The notes under the pieces are model-generated. The model worked only from the letters and a program-made list of their open reading frames with translations, was not told where the DNA came from and did not search any database. A stretch of 64,000 nucleotides of DNA, from positions 124,001 to 188,000 of the forward strand of contig CAVPQM010000004.1 of NCBI GenBank assembly GCA_963707555.1, read 5' to 3'. The stretch is from JAFAFN01 sp963707555. Lineage in GTDB: Bacteria > Actinomycetota > Acidimicrobiia > Acidimicrobiales > Microtrichaceae. Shown here in pieces: positions 1 through 8,442 of the stretch. The translations under genes and the position numbers were made by a program. Position 1 is the stretch's first letter. Each line of letters opens with the position of its first letter.

Positions 1-276
1 ATCGAACTTGTCGACGTCGTCGCCGCTGAGCGTGCCGAAGTGCTCCGCCAGCGTGTGCTGGTCGGCATCGAGGAAGTGGACCGCCAGCGTCGATGCGCGC
101 TGCGCGACCCGGCCGGTGTGGTTCGCCTTCGACAGCCACACCGTGTAGCGAGCCGGCTCGATGCTCGACTGCGCGTGGAAGCCGATGAGGCACCCCGCCG
201 GTTCGCCGTCGACGGCAGTGGTCACGACGGCCATGGGAGGGTCGAGGTCGGACATGAGCTGATCGAAGGAATCCAC
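1..276 (-). CDS. Flavin reductase-like domain protein (partial)
   Basis: The gene runs off the left edge; 92 N-terminal residues are visible. It begins VDSFDQLMSDLDPPMAVVTT and continues with GEPAGCLIGFHAQSSIEP and VWLSKANHTGR, the pattern of the flavin reductase-like (FMN-binding split-barrel) family: MAVVTT, the GCLIGF turn and the SLSKxNxT stretch that contacts FMN. Members are NAD(P)H:flavin reductases or flavoproteins that feed or accompany monooxygenases. The GTG at 276 is the only start after an in-frame stop 12 bases upstream. The substrate cannot be told from this fragment. Confidence 0.8.
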   Translation of the reverse strand, partial: MDSFDQLMSDLDPPMAVVTTAVDGEPAGCLIGFHAQSSIEPARYTVWLSKANHTGRVAQRASTLAVHFLDADQHTLAEHFGTLSGDDVDKFD

Positions 277-352
277 GACGCACCGCTACCACGACGGTCC
301 CGAACTGACACCTGAGCCCGAACCTGCGCGACTGACACCTGCGGTGGTCGTC

Positions 353-559
353 TCAGTCGTCGACCCATTCGAGCAGGTCACCCGGCTGGCACTCGAGCAC
401 GCGGCACATCGCATCCAGGGTGCTGAACCGGACGGCCTTGGCGCGACCGTTCTTGAGCACGGCCACGTTCGCCGGAGTGAGCCCGACCTTCTCGGCGAAC
501 TCGCCGACGCTCATCTTCCGCTTCGCGAGCTCGACATCGATGCGCACGACGATCGACAT
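353..559 (-). CDS. YozG-like Xre/Cro helix-turn-helix regulator
   Basis: A 68-residue protein that is essentially one helix-turn-helix: VRIDVELAKRKMSVGEFAEK followed by VGLTPANVAVLKNGRAKAVR and FSTLDAMCRVLECQPGDLLE. This matches the short Cro/C1-type (DUF739, YozG-like) regulators. Its ATG overlaps the last base of the DUF2975 gene upstream, so the two are probably translationally coupled. YozG-like proteins with DUF2975 membrane proteins are a recurrent pair in many bacteria; the function of the pair is unknown. It probably represses its own operon through the inverted repeats at 1045-1078 (inference). Confidence 0.88.
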   Translation of the reverse strand: MSIVVRIDVELAKRKMSVGEFAEKVGLTPANVAVLKNGRAKAVRFSTLDAMCRVLECQPGDLLEWVDD

Positions 560-1038
560 CAGATCACCGACTCCATGTCGGTGCGCAGTCGCGTCGCCTG
601 TTGCAGCAGCGCCCGCATGACCAGCATCAGCAGCCCCAGGACCGCGCCGCAGAGCACGATCAGCGTCAGCAGCATCGGCAGGCCCGGATCGTCGGCCCGG
701 AACCCGACGAAGAGCAGCACCCCGACCATCAAGGCCCAGCCGGCGCCGATGGCGCCGACGATCGCGTCGACCCAGACCAGCGACCGCTCGCTGAAGATCC
801 GGTCGTCCATGACCATGCCGAGCAGCTTCCAGGTGCACACGATCACCACCTGCACGCAGAGCACCACCAGCACGGCGACGGCGAGCATCGGCCACCGGAG
901 GTGTGCATCCTCGGGTGACTCCTTCGCCATGTGCGCGAACTGGCCCGGCAGGCTCATCACCTGCAGGAGCACGAGCAGTGCGAACAGCGCCGCGAGGAAG
1001 ACGCGGAGCGGGACGACGGCGAGGCGGAGTCGTTGCAT
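559..1038 (-). CDS. DUF2975 family membrane protein
   Basis: A protein of 159 residues with four predicted transmembrane segments, at about residues 12-32, 50-72, 88-112 and 122-142. The spacing and the downstream YozG-like HTH gene identify it as a DUF2975 protein. The motif DDRIFSERSLVWVDAIV between TM2 and TM3 is typical: family members keep a short amphipathic loop there. It acts in the cytoplasmic membrane; its biochemical role is not known. The ATG at 1038 sits directly downstream of an AT-rich stretch with two inverted repeats, unlike the GC-rich surroundings, which fits a regulated promoter. Confidence 0.85.
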   Translation of the reverse strand: MQRLRLAVVPLRVFLAALFALLVLLQVMSLPGQFAHMAKESPEDAHLRWPMLAVAVLVVLCVQVVIVCTWKLLGMVMDDRIFSERSLVWVDAIVGAIGAGWALMVGVLLFVGFRADDPGLPMLLTLIVLCGAVLGLLMLVMRALLQQATRLRTDMESVI

Positions 1039-1044
1039 CGATCG

Positions 1045-1078
1045 ATCATCAATGATGATCTATCGAAAATCAATAGAT
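1045..1078. promoter_or_regulatory. Two inverted repeats upstream of DUF2975-YozG operon (putative operator)
   Basis: Seen directly: ATCATC-AAT-GATGAT at 1045-1059 and ATCTAT-CGAAAATCA-ATAGAT at 1058-1078, both perfect 6-bp arms. They lie just before the DUF2975 start in the most AT-rich stretch of this area. Binding by the YozG-like regulator is an inference from position. Confidence 0.5.
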
Positions 1079-1109
1079 TCGTCGGGATCGGTCTCCATCG
1101 TGACGCGTG

Positions 1110-1135
1110 GTTTTCGGACGGCGTACCGGGGGTAC
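1110..1135 (+). promoter_or_regulatory. SigB/SigF-type promoter GTTT-N16-GGGTAC
   Basis: GTTT at 1110-1113, exactly 16 bases, then GGGTAC at 1130-1135. This is a textbook match to the actinobacterial general-stress sigma consensus (GNNT-N14-16-GGGTAC/T in Streptomyces, GTTT-N15-17-GGGTAT in mycobacteria). The next ATG (1146) is only 10 bases further, so the transcript would be nearly leaderless. Confidence 0.75.
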
Positions 1136-1145
1136 GCACGCAGTC

Positions 1146-1382
1146 ATGGAACCCGACGAAGCCAGCACGTCGACCACCGGCCCGGCGCCGATGAACGCCC
1201 TGCCCCACGGGCCCAGGTCGAGGGCCGAATCGGGTGAGCACGGCATCCCGGTCGACGCCGAGCCGGATGAGGTCGAGCCGAGCTCCGTCCCGGGTCCGGA
1301 GGTCCGCACGAGCGACGGTCGAATCGGCTCGTTCGAACCGGGGGACGACGGAACCGGGGCCGACGATGCAGACCAGCACTGA
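1146..1382 (+). CDS. Small acidic, probably disordered protein
   Basis: A 78-residue protein beginning MEPDEASTSTTGPAPMNALP, rich in Asp, Glu, Gly, Pro, Ser and Thr, with no predicted membrane segment or recognisable domain; it resembles the small hydrophilic stress proteins of actinobacteria only in composition. I chose the ATG at 1146 because it lies 10 bases after a near-perfect stress-type -10 box, which would exclude the upstream in-frame start at 1107. The end overlaps the start of the DUF1360 gene by 17 bases, suggesting one transcript. Function unknown. Composition alone would be weak evidence; the promoter is what makes the gene likely. Confidence 0.5.
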   Translation: MEPDEASTSTTGPAPMNALPHGPRSRAESGEHGIPVDAEPDEVEPSSVPGPEVRTSDGRIGSFEPGDDGTGADDADQH

Positions 1383-1890
1383 GGCCGATCCGCGCCAGGC
1401 CGGCCCGCCACAGGGTCCTCACGATCCGGAGCGACTGGCTGCCTACCGCGCCGTCGCGGCGGTCTACCTGGGTGGGGTGGTGGTCGCCGGCGCCGGTCTC
1501 GCCCGGCGCAGGGCGACCCGGCCGACGCGTTCGCTCGCCCAGGAGTGGAGCGATGTCGCGCTGGTCTCGCTGGCCACGTTCAAGGCGTCGCGGCTGTTGA
1601 CCAAGCAGACCGTGACGTCGCCGTTGCGAGCACCGTTCACCGAGTTCACCGGTCCGGGCGGACCCGGCGAGGTCAACGTCCGCGCGACCGGCACCGGGTG
1701 GCGACGCTCGGTCGGTGAGTTGCTCAGCTGCCCGTTCTGCCTCGACGTGTGGTTGGGGAGCGGATCGACGGTCGCGCTGCGACTGGCCCCCGGTCCGACC
1801 AGGGTCGCCCTGGCCACCCTGGCATCGGTCGGCCTCGCCGACATGCTGCACTTCGTCTACGTGGGCCTCGAGCACCGCGCCGAGGGGTGA
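1366..1890 (+). CDS. DUF1360 family membrane protein
   Basis: A protein of 174 residues. Hydrophobic segment at about 30-48, then WSDVALVSLATFKASRLLTK, EFTGPGG and the family signature LLSCPFCLDVWLG (residues about 123-135), followed by a C-terminal hydrophobic helix ending in YVGLEHRAEG. The CPFC motif and the TFKASRLLTKD-like segment identify DUF1360, a family that includes Bacillus sporulation protein YjcA; its molecular function is unknown. It is probably co-transcribed with the small acidic gene from the stress-type promoter at 1110. Confidence 0.85.
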   Translation: MQTSTEADPRQAGPPQGPHDPERLAAYRAVAAVYLGGVVVAGAGLARRRATRPTRSLAQEWSDVALVSLATFKASRLLTKQTVTSPLRAPFTEFTGPGGPGEVNVRATGTGWRRSVGELLSCPFCLDVWLGSGSTVALRLAPGPTRVALATLASVGLADMLHFVYVGLEHRAEG

Positions 1891-1972
1891 GTCGGCGCGA
1901 GCTCGGAGACCTCCCGTCAGGGCGACACAGCGATTCGTGCCGCGGCGTGCCAGCATCACCGCTCGACGGCCC

Positions 1973-1998
1973 GGGTGGATGCAGCATCCTCCGGGTAG
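1973..1998 (+). promoter_or_regulatory. SigB/SigF-type promoter GGGT-N16-GGGTAG
   Basis: GGGT at 1973-1976, 16-base spacer, GGGTAG at 1993-1998, 46 bases before the YihY/BrkB start. Same spacing as the other copies in this window. Confidence 0.65.
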
Positions 1999-2044
1999 TG
2001 GAGTGCACCGATGTGAGTCCGTGGCCCTGGACCGAGGAGGAGTG

Positions 2045-3024
2045 ATGGCGAAGTCGATCGTGTTGCCCGAAGGAACAGAGCCCCGACACGAGGACGGGCA
2101 CGGGCTCGACGCAACTGCGCCGACCGAGATCCCCGCCAAGGGGTGGAAGGACGTGGCGCTGCGCGTGAAGGGCGACCTGCGCAACGACCACGTCTCGTTG
2201 TCCGCCGCCGGCGTCGCCTTCTTCGGGTTCCTCGCCTTCATCCCCGCCCTGGCCGCGGTGATCAGCGTGTACGGGCTGATCGCCGAACCGGCCGATGTGC
2301 GCTCGCAGATGGCAGAGCTGTTCACCGCGCTGCCGACCGATGCTCGCGAGCTCCTCACCGATCAGATCACGCGGCTCACCGAGGGTTCGAGCTCCTCGCT
2401 CGGCATCGGCCTGGTGATCAGCATCACGATCGCACTCTGGTCGGCGTCGAGCGGCATGGCGCATCTGCTCGAGGCGATCAACATCGCCTACGGCGAGAAG
2501 GACGAGCGCGGACCGGTCGCTCAGCGTGGCATCGCCCTGCTCATGACGGTCGGAGTGCTGGTGGTGGTCGGTGCTGCGGCCGCGGGGTTCGCTGCCGCAG
2601 CGGCGCTCGGTGACTCGAACCAGGCCGTCAGTTGGATCGTCCGACTCGCGACGTGGGCGATCGCGGCGGTGTTGTTCGTCGGCGTGCTCGCAGTGCTCTA
2701 CCGCCACGGTGCCGACCGTGACGAGCCGCGGTGGCGTTGGGTCAGTCCCGGCGCCGTGTTGGCGCTGATCGGCTGGCTGGTGGTCACCGTCGGATTCGGC
2801 GTCTACGTGTCGAACTTCGGTTCCTACAACGAGACCTACGGCTCGCTGGCGTCGATCGTGATCCTGCTGTTCTGGATGTACCTGTCGGCGTTCGTGATCA
2901 TGGTGGGCGCAGAGGTCAACTCCGAGCTCGAGCACCAGACCGCCCGTGACAGCACCCGGGGACCCGAGCAGCCGCTCGGGCGCGCGACGCCGAGGTCGCC
3001 GACACGATCGGCGTCCGTTCCTAG
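2045..3024 (+). CDS. YihY/BrkB family inner-membrane protein (frameshift near C-terminus)
   Basis: A YihY/BrkB protein of about 326 residues when corrected. It shows the family core GVAFFGFLAFIPALAAVISV, IALWSASSGMAHLLEAINIAYG, and the last helix segment FGSYNETYGSLASIVILLFWMYLSAFVIMVGAEVN ending in ELEHQTARD, with six hydrophobic segments. The ATG at 2045 follows a strong GAGGAGG ribosome site. As written, the frame slips near base 2982. Adding one base restores the usual tail (DAEVADTIG) and a stop at 3022-3024; without it a non-conserved Arg/Pro-rich tail runs to 3226 across the neighbouring gene. YihY proteins were once annotated RNase BN; the role remains unclear. The gene is preceded by a stress-type promoter. 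Confidence 0.88.
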
Positions 3025-3044
3025 GGCGCCGGTTCGCTGCTCGG

Positions 3045-4047
3045 TCAGCCCGCGGCGACCCGTCGCCGTGCGGCATCGACGACGGGCAGCTCACCCAGCA
3101 CGCCCTGCACCATCGCCAGCGGGTACTGGACCACCTCGGCGGCCAGACGCTCGACGAGTCGGTTGGAGCCGGGGGCGATCAGGTCGTGCCATGCGCCGGG
3201 GACCGTCGACAGCGTGGCGAGCATGAACGGTCGGCCGATGCCTCGTGCGGGCTCGTCGAGGCCTTCGAGCTGCACGGTCGCGTCGAGCAGCCGACGGGTG
3301 AGCTTCGACACCGACAACTCCGGGGTCCACGCGTCCATCCGCTCACGCAGCTGCGCCATGGTGGTGGGCAGCTCGCCGTCGTCGATGAGCGGCAGCGGCA
3401 GCGTTCCGGCCTGCAGCGCGGCGCGCTGGTCGGGGTCGGTGAAGACCTCGTCCAGGTCGACCCGCTGATCGAGCAGTGCGGCATGGGTCGACTGCTCCCG
3501 CACGAAGTCGTCCGCCCGTCGACGCGACAGCGAGCCACGGCCGAAGCGTCGTGTCATGACCAGGAACGACTCGGTCAGCGTCATCGAGACCCAGGCCGTC
3601 TGGTGCAGGTCGGTCGCGTCGAACCGAGTGCCGTCGGCGCCGACGCCCCGCACGGTGCGGTGCATGGAGCGAACCCTCCGGGCGGAGCGGAACACCTCGT
3701 CCATCGAGCCCAGGTTCTGTGCCTGGACGTAGGCCCCCGTGCGTCCCACCCGGCCGAGGAAGTCCTCGTAGAACTTGCCGGTGCTGTCGGTCGCGGTCGG
3801 GATCGGCACCGACAACGTCTGCAGCAGCGCCGCCCTCAGCCCGGCCAGCGCTTGTGACGGCTGACCGACGACCTCCCAGGTCGCCGATCCGGGTCCGAAC
3901 AGCCCCGGATCGCCCGGGGTGGCGTGCTCGTCGAGCGTGCTGGTGAACATGCCGGTGCGTTCGAGCAGCTCGTTGCGCAGCGGCGGGATGCCCTGGGGCA
4001 GGACCCGGGGACACGACCGCGTTGGGAGTGGGGAGCAGGAGTGTCAT
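3045..4047 (-). CDS. MpaB-type oxygenase (DUF2236), frameshift near N-terminus
   Basis: Residues after GLFGPGSATWEVVGQP match the catalytic domain shared by fungal MpaB and rubber oxygenase Lcp (formerly DUF2236): ALLQTLS, FYEDFLGRVGRTGAYV, VRSMHRTVRGVGADGTRFDA, LHQTAWVSMTLTES. HRTVRG and the LHQ.. histidine region correspond to the b-type haem site of the family. The uninterrupted frame covers 3045-3950. An N-terminal piece beginning MTLLLPTPNAVVS starts at ATG 4047 in another frame and rejoins near 4005. That ATG overlaps the TetR stop as ATGA, so I accept it as the true start. The substrate is unknown; the gene is probably controlled by the adjacent TetR regulator. Confidence 0.82.
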
Positions 4048-4700
4048 GACGTCGTCCTCGGGGGGAGTCGCAGCAACCAGCGGAAGGTGTCGCGGGCATC
4101 CGCTCGGATGGTGTCGTCGTCGCCGAGGCGGAGCGTGGTGGTCGGGGTGAGCAGCATGGAGTGCGTGACCCGGGCGAGGATCTCGGCGAGGGGAGCAGGG
4201 TCGAAGCGATCGATCCGGCCCTCGTCCATGAGCCGTTCGATGTGGCTCGTCAGGTACTCGGCTCCCGCCCGGATGATCGGCCAGCCGTCGGTGGTCAGCC
4301 GGGGCAGGACGTCGTCGGGCTCGGTCTCGATCAGGCGTCGGAGCAGCGGTTGGTCCCGGAGCCTGCGGGCGACCACGACGGTGACCTCGGCGAGCTGGTC
4401 CTCGGGGGCGTCGGTCGGGTCGACGTGGGCCTCGACCTCGGCGAGGAAGCGTCGGGTCTCACGTAGCACGACGGCTGCGACGATGCCGTCCTTCGATCCG
4501 TACCAGCGATAGAGCGTGGCCGGGCTGATGCCGCTGCGGCGGGCGATCTCGTTCACGCTGGTCCGCCGGATCCCGAAGTCCAGGAAGGCCGCGAGTGCGC
4601 CGTCGAGCGCAGGGTCGGTGGCGTCGTCGGTGGTCGGCGCGGCCACGCCGCGCTCCTGGACCAGGTCGAGCAGTCCGACGGTGCCGAGCGATGGAGCCAT
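4044..4700 (-). CDS. TetR family transcriptional regulator
   Basis: A protein of 218 residues with an N-terminal TetR HTH at about 35-75: ALAAFLDFGIRRTSVNEIAR then RSGISPATLYRWYGSKDGIV. The C-terminal ligand domain is all-helical and unassigned. The stop overlaps the start of the MpaB-type oxygenase gene by four bases, making a regulator-enzyme operon. Immediately upstream of the ATG is a perfect 8-bp inverted repeat (4700-4726), the natural candidate for autoregulation. There is a TetR-like N-terminal extension of about 30 residues; the internal start is uncertain. Confidence 0.9.
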   Translation of the reverse strand: MAPSLGTVGLLDLVQERGVAAPTTDDATDPALDGALAAFLDFGIRRTSVNEIARRSGISPATLYRWYGSKDGIVAAVVLRETRRFLAEVEAHVDPTDAPEDQLAEVTVVVARRLRDQPLLRRLIETEPDDVLPRLTTDGWPIIRAGAEYLTSHIERLMDEGRIDRFDPAPLAEILARVTHSMLLTPTTTLRLGDDDTIRADARDTFRWLLRLPPRTTS

Positions 4701-4726
4701 GAGAGAAGACTCGTGTCATTCTCTCA
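4700..4726. promoter_or_regulatory. Putative TetR operator (perfect 8-bp inverted repeat)
   Basis: TGAGAGAA (4700-4707), 11-base spacer, TTCTCTCA (4719-4726). The left arm touches the TetR start codon. Half-site length and overall size (27 bp) suit a TetR dimer; binding is inferred. Confidence 0.55.
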
Positions 4727-4746
4727 CTGCGTCAAGGGCCTACGTC

Positions 4747-6431
4747 TCAGAAGCGCTTGATGACCAGGACGACGTCGTCCCGGGTGTTCTCCGGTTCGAG
4801 GTCCCGGAGCAGGCCGTCGGCGATGGCCTGGACGGCCAGACCCTCGAGCTGGGCGACGGAGTCGGCGAGCCGGGCCATGCCGATGTCGAGGTGCTCGCGC
4901 CGTCGCTCGATGAGGCCGTCGGAGTACATCACGATCAGCCCGGCGTCGCTCACGTCCTCGGATGCCTCGGTACGGGCCACCCCGGGCACCGCAGCGAGCG
5001 GTGGTCCGCCGTTCGCGTCGAGCCAGCGGTGCCCCGACGCGTCCGACACCAGGGGCGGTGGGTGACCGGCACGGGCGTAGGTCATCCGTCGGGCCACCCG
5101 GTCGTAGACGACGCAGACCACGGTGGTGCCCATCGCCCCGTCGAGTGCGCCCGCGAACGTGTCGAGACCCTCGATCACCTCGGCAGGCCGACGACCCTCG
5201 AGCAGCATGGCCCGCGCCGCCGAGCGGAGCTGTGCCATCACCGTCGCGGCCTCGAGCCCGTGCCCCACGCAGTCACCGACGACCAGCGCTCGGCGGTGGT
5301 CGTCGAGGTCGATGACGTCGTACCAGTCGCCACCCACGGCGAGTGCGCCGGCAGCGGGCAGGTAGCGGGCGGCGATCGTCGGCAGGTCACTCGCCGAGGG
5401 CAGCATGGCCGCCTGGAGCGTGTCGCTGATGTGGCGGAACTCGCCGAGCTCGACGCTGCGTCGGTAGGCGCCGTCGAGTGCGTTGCTGATGCTCTCGGCC
5501 ACGGCGTGCACGAACCGCTGGTGGTCCGGGTCGAACGCCCGGTGCGGGTTCGGCGCGATGACCAGCGCGGCGGAGATGTCGCTGAACGTCCCGCCCAGCG
5601 GCGAGGCGACCAGCTCGACCGGATGGCCGGGGATGCCGTCACCGCCGATCGTGAGCGTCGTGCCGTCGAGCACGGCGTCGAGGTCGATGCGATCCCTCGG
5701 GAGACCTCACCCCGCCGGTTCGAGGCCATCAGCACGACTTCCTGCTCGACGTGCAGGAACAGGTCGACGGTCGGCACCTCGGACGGGTGTCCGCCGAGCG
5801 CCTTGACCGCAGCGACACAGGTGTCGGTCACCTGCGTCGCGTCGGCGAGCGCCACGTTCAGATCGGTCAGGCACTCCAGCCGACGCTGTTGGATCACCTG
5901 GTGGGTGGTCTCGACCGACAGGTCCAGCACGCCGCGGACCGTGCCCTCGTCGAAGAGCGGGCTGTAGGAGAACGTGAAGAAGCACTCCTCGACGAATCCG
6001 TTGCGTTCGACGAGCAGCGGCAGGTCCTCGTCCCAGGACGGCTGTCCGGTCTGCAGCACCGACTCGAAGAGCGGGCCGATGTCGTCCCAGACCTCGGGCC
6101 AGACCTGTGGTGCGGATGCCCCGAGGGCGCCGGGGTGCTTCTCGCTCCCGAGCATGGGCCGGTACCCGTCGTTGTAGATCTTCGTCAGCTCCGGTCCCCA
6201 GACGATCAACGCCGGGAACCGGGTGGTCAGGCAGATGGACACGGCGGTGCGCAGCCCCTGCGGCCACGTCGACGGGGGGCCCAGCGGGGTCGACGACCAG
6301 TCGAAGCCGAGCACGGCGCGACCCATCTCGCTGTCGGCGGCGATCGCGGACAGCCAGTCGTCGGTTCGCATCGTGTCAGTTGCCGTCACGGTGACCTCTG
6401 CGTTCTCCGCCGCCGATCGTGTGGACACCAT
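4747..6431 (-). CDS. PAS/GAF sensor with SpoIIE-type PP2C phosphatase domain (one frameshift)
   Basis: A protein of about 560 residues. The N-terminal half has a PAS-like sensor (MGRAVLGFDWSSTPLGPPST, RFPALIVWGPELTKIYNDGY, PQVWPEVWDDIGPLFESVL) common in actinobacterial signalling proteins, then a GAF-like segment. The C-terminal half is a SpoIIE/RsbU PP2C domain: LPSASDLPTIAARYLPA, VGGDWYDVIDLDD, LVVGDCVGHGLEAATVMAQL, YARAGHPPPL, IVMYSDGLIERR, with metal-binding Asp residues intact. One base is missing near 5690. RsbU-like phosphatases reactivate anti-anti-sigma factors, so this is a candidate upstream input to the alternative sigma factor at 24 kb, but no anti-sigma or STAS gene is visible here. 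The start at 6431 is preceded by GAGGGAGG; M at 6371 is an alternative. Confidence 0.85.
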
Positions 6432-6485
6432 CCTCCCTCGGTCTCGATGCGATCGGGGTGCGAGTCCACCGGTTTGGGCGAGAAC

Positions 6486-7484
6486 TCACCCCTCCGGGTG
6501 ATCAGCGGTGCCGATTCCCCACGTCGCACCCGGCGAAACACCCGTGGAGGCAGCGAACGGTTCGGTGAGGTCCGTGGTGACGACGCCGCGCTCGTCCAGT
6601 TCGAAGAGCTGCACACCCTCGTCGACCTCGGCGGCGTCGGCACCGAACACGACGGCGATCTTGTTCGCGGCGTTCCGGCCGACGTCGAGCACCACCTCGA
6701 GCGTCGCCGCCGGACCGAGCAGGTCGACGGTGTCGGACACGACGGCGTCCGCAAGACGCGCCGGTCGCCACAGCATCGAGTCGACGAGCCGCAGTGCTGC
6801 CTTCTGGTGGTCGCCCAGGTTGCTGTGCTCGTAGTCGTCGATCTGGTCGAACATCGACTCGTCGGCACCGTCGGCCACTGCTGCGACGTGGCGACGCGAT
6901 CGGCACAGGCGGCAGTCGTGCACCCGGGCCACGCGGAGTCTGACGAGCTCCGCGGTCACGGGGTCGAGCGCGTCCAGGCGGGCGACGGCCTGCATCCACT
7001 CCTCGAGCGCGGGCCACAGACCTTCGTCGCCGAGGGTCGGCCGTGCGGCACCGTCGACGGTGCCGAAGAGCTGGCGCAGCGCTGCCCGCATGCGGAGCCC
7101 CTGGTCGAGCACGTAGACGGCCTGCGCCACAGGGAGGGCGAGCTCGCCGAGGCGTCCGAAGCAGCGTCGTCGCAACTCCTCGCGGGTGCCGGCGACGTCG
7201 ATGACGAACTGCTCGGTCAGCTCGAGCACGGCCCGGTCGGTGGCGTCGAACAACGGTGAGGTGGGCCACGACGACAGCGAGTCGACCACGGCCGGGTCGA
7301 TCGGGCCCAAGGCCGCCAGGCTGTCTCGCTCGCCCGCGAGCAGCATCGAGATGCGGCGGCGGGACAGCTCCAGCAGGCGCGTCGGCACGGTCCCGCCGAG
7401 CGTCCCCAGGACGCGGTCGTAGGACTCGAACGCGGCCGGGGCGAGATCCCGAACGTCGATGGGGTCGACATCGAGGGAGGGCAC
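6486..7484 (-). CDS. AhpD-like carboxymuconolactone decarboxylase family protein
   Basis: A protein of 332 residues. LVRLRVARVHDCRLCRSRRH at about residues 191-210 has the CxxC of the AhpD/CMD family, preceded by ELV and followed by a helical bundle. The protein looks like two CMD-like repeats, since a related helical unit (SRRRISMLLAGERDSLAALG) occurs near the N-terminus without the cysteines. Members are thiol-dependent peroxidases or decarboxylases. It lies 54 bases upstream of the SpoIIE phosphatase on the same strand and is probably co-transcribed with it. A single CxxC motif means peroxidase activity is plausible, not shown. Confidence 0.72.
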   Translation of the reverse strand: MPSLDVDPIDVRDLAPAAFESYDRVLGTLGGTVPTRLLELSRRRISMLLAGERDSLAALGPIDPAVVDSLSSWPTSPLFDATDRAVLELTEQFVIDVAGTREELRRRCFGRLGELALPVAQAVYVLDQGLRMRAALRQLFGTVDGAARPTLGDEGLWPALEEWMQAVARLDALDPVTAELVRLRVARVHDCRLCRSRRHVAAVADGADESMFDQIDDYEHSNLGDHQKAALRLVDSMLWRPARLADAVVSDTVDLLGPAATLEVVLDVGRNAANKIAVVFGADAAEVDEGVQLFELDERGVVTTDLTEPFAASTGVSPGATWGIGTADHPEG

Positions 7485-7550
7485 GCTCCGACCCTATCGA
7501 GCGGTCCGATCGGGCGCCGGGTGAGTCGGGTGCGGGGCCGATCGGGTGCG

Positions 7551-7576
7551 GGGTGAGTCCGGCGCCGAGCGGGTAG
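7551..7576 (+). promoter_or_regulatory. SigB/SigF-type promoter GGGT-N16-GGGTAG
   Basis: GGGT 7551-7554, 16 bases, GGGTAG 7571-7576, 35 bases before the GTG at 7612. It lies in a stretch (7508-7560) made of two degenerate copies of GATCGGGTGCGGGGTGAGTC. Confidence 0.6.
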
Positions 7577-7611
7577 GGGGTCGGGACGCCACGACGGACG
7601 GAGCTCCCACG

Positions 7612-8442
7612 GTGCAACTCGTTCGACCGCACGAGGCCCACCTCGCGGAACCGATCGCGCCGGCACCACCCGGCGCCGCTCGCGGCACTCGATGGTGGAT
7701 CGAGGTGGGCGCGGCGATCGTGGTGGCGCTGGCCTACCTGCTCGGTCCGCGCTCGATGCCCGACCCCGAGCTCGTCGAACGGGCCGAGGCGAGCTCACGG
7801 TCGCTGTTCGCGCTCGAGCAACGGCTGCACCTCGACGTCGAGGCGGGTGTGCAACGGATGCTGACCGATGCGGGACTGCTGGTGCCGGTGAACTGGCTCT
7901 ACGGCACGCTCCACTTCGTCGCGACCGCCGCGGTGCTCGTGTACCTCTACCGCCTGCGGCCGGGGCACTACCAGCGCTGGCGCGCCGCGTTCGTCGTCTC
8001 GAGCGTCGCTGCATTCCTCGTGTACCGGTGGTGGCCGGTCGCGCCGCCCCGGTTGCTCGTCGACGAGTCCGGCGTGCCGTTGCTCGTCGACACCCTCGTG
8101 GAGCACTCGGCGCCGTGGACGTTCCACTCCGGTGCGATGAGCGAGGTGGCCAACCAGTACGCCGCCATGCCGAGCATGCATGCCGGCTGGGCGTTGTTCT
8201 GCGCGTTGGCGCTGGGAATCGGCCGCACAGTCGCGACACGGCTGGCGTTGCTGTCCTATCCGGCGCTGGTCACGGTGGTGATCGTCGGCTCGGGCAACCA
8301 CTACCTGCTCGACGCGGTCGGCGGCTTCGTCGTGGTCGGACTGGGCCTGCTGGTCGCGAGCGCCTGCATCGGCGTGAGGTGCCCAGTACGCCGGGTCGAC
8401 GTCGGTCAGCGCTCGCCGCGGGAGCGTCGTTCGACGACCTGA
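7612..8442 (+). CDS. PAP2-superfamily membrane phosphatase/transferase
   Basis: A protein of about 276 residues with six hydrophobic segments. It carries YRWWPVAPPRLL, the catalytic YAAMPSMHAGWALF and GNHYLLDAVGG, which are the three motifs of the PAP2_3 (inositol phosphorylceramide synthase-like) branch of phosphatidic acid phosphatases; the Ser-Met-His and distal His-Tyr-Leu-Leu-Asp residues form the phosphoryl-transfer site. It probably acts on a lipid phosphate or transfers a head group at the outer membrane face. I chose GTG 7612 because the longer frame, from GTG 7546, would begin upstream of the promoter at 7551-7576. The C-terminal 37 bases overlap the convergent gene. Confidence 0.85.
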   Translation: MQLVRPHEAHLAEPIAPAPPGAARGTRWWIEVGAAIVVALAYLLGPRSMPDPELVERAEASSRSLFALEQRLHLDVEAGVQRMLTDAGLLVPVNWLYGTLHFVATAAVLVYLYRLRPGHYQRWRAAFVVSSVAAFLVYRWWPVAPPRLLVDESGVPLLVDTLVEHSAPWTFHSGAMSEVANQYAAMPSMHAGWALFCALALGIGRTVATRLALLSYPALVTVVIVGSGNHYLLDAVGGFVVVGLGLLVASACIGVRCPVRRVDVGQRSPRERRSTT

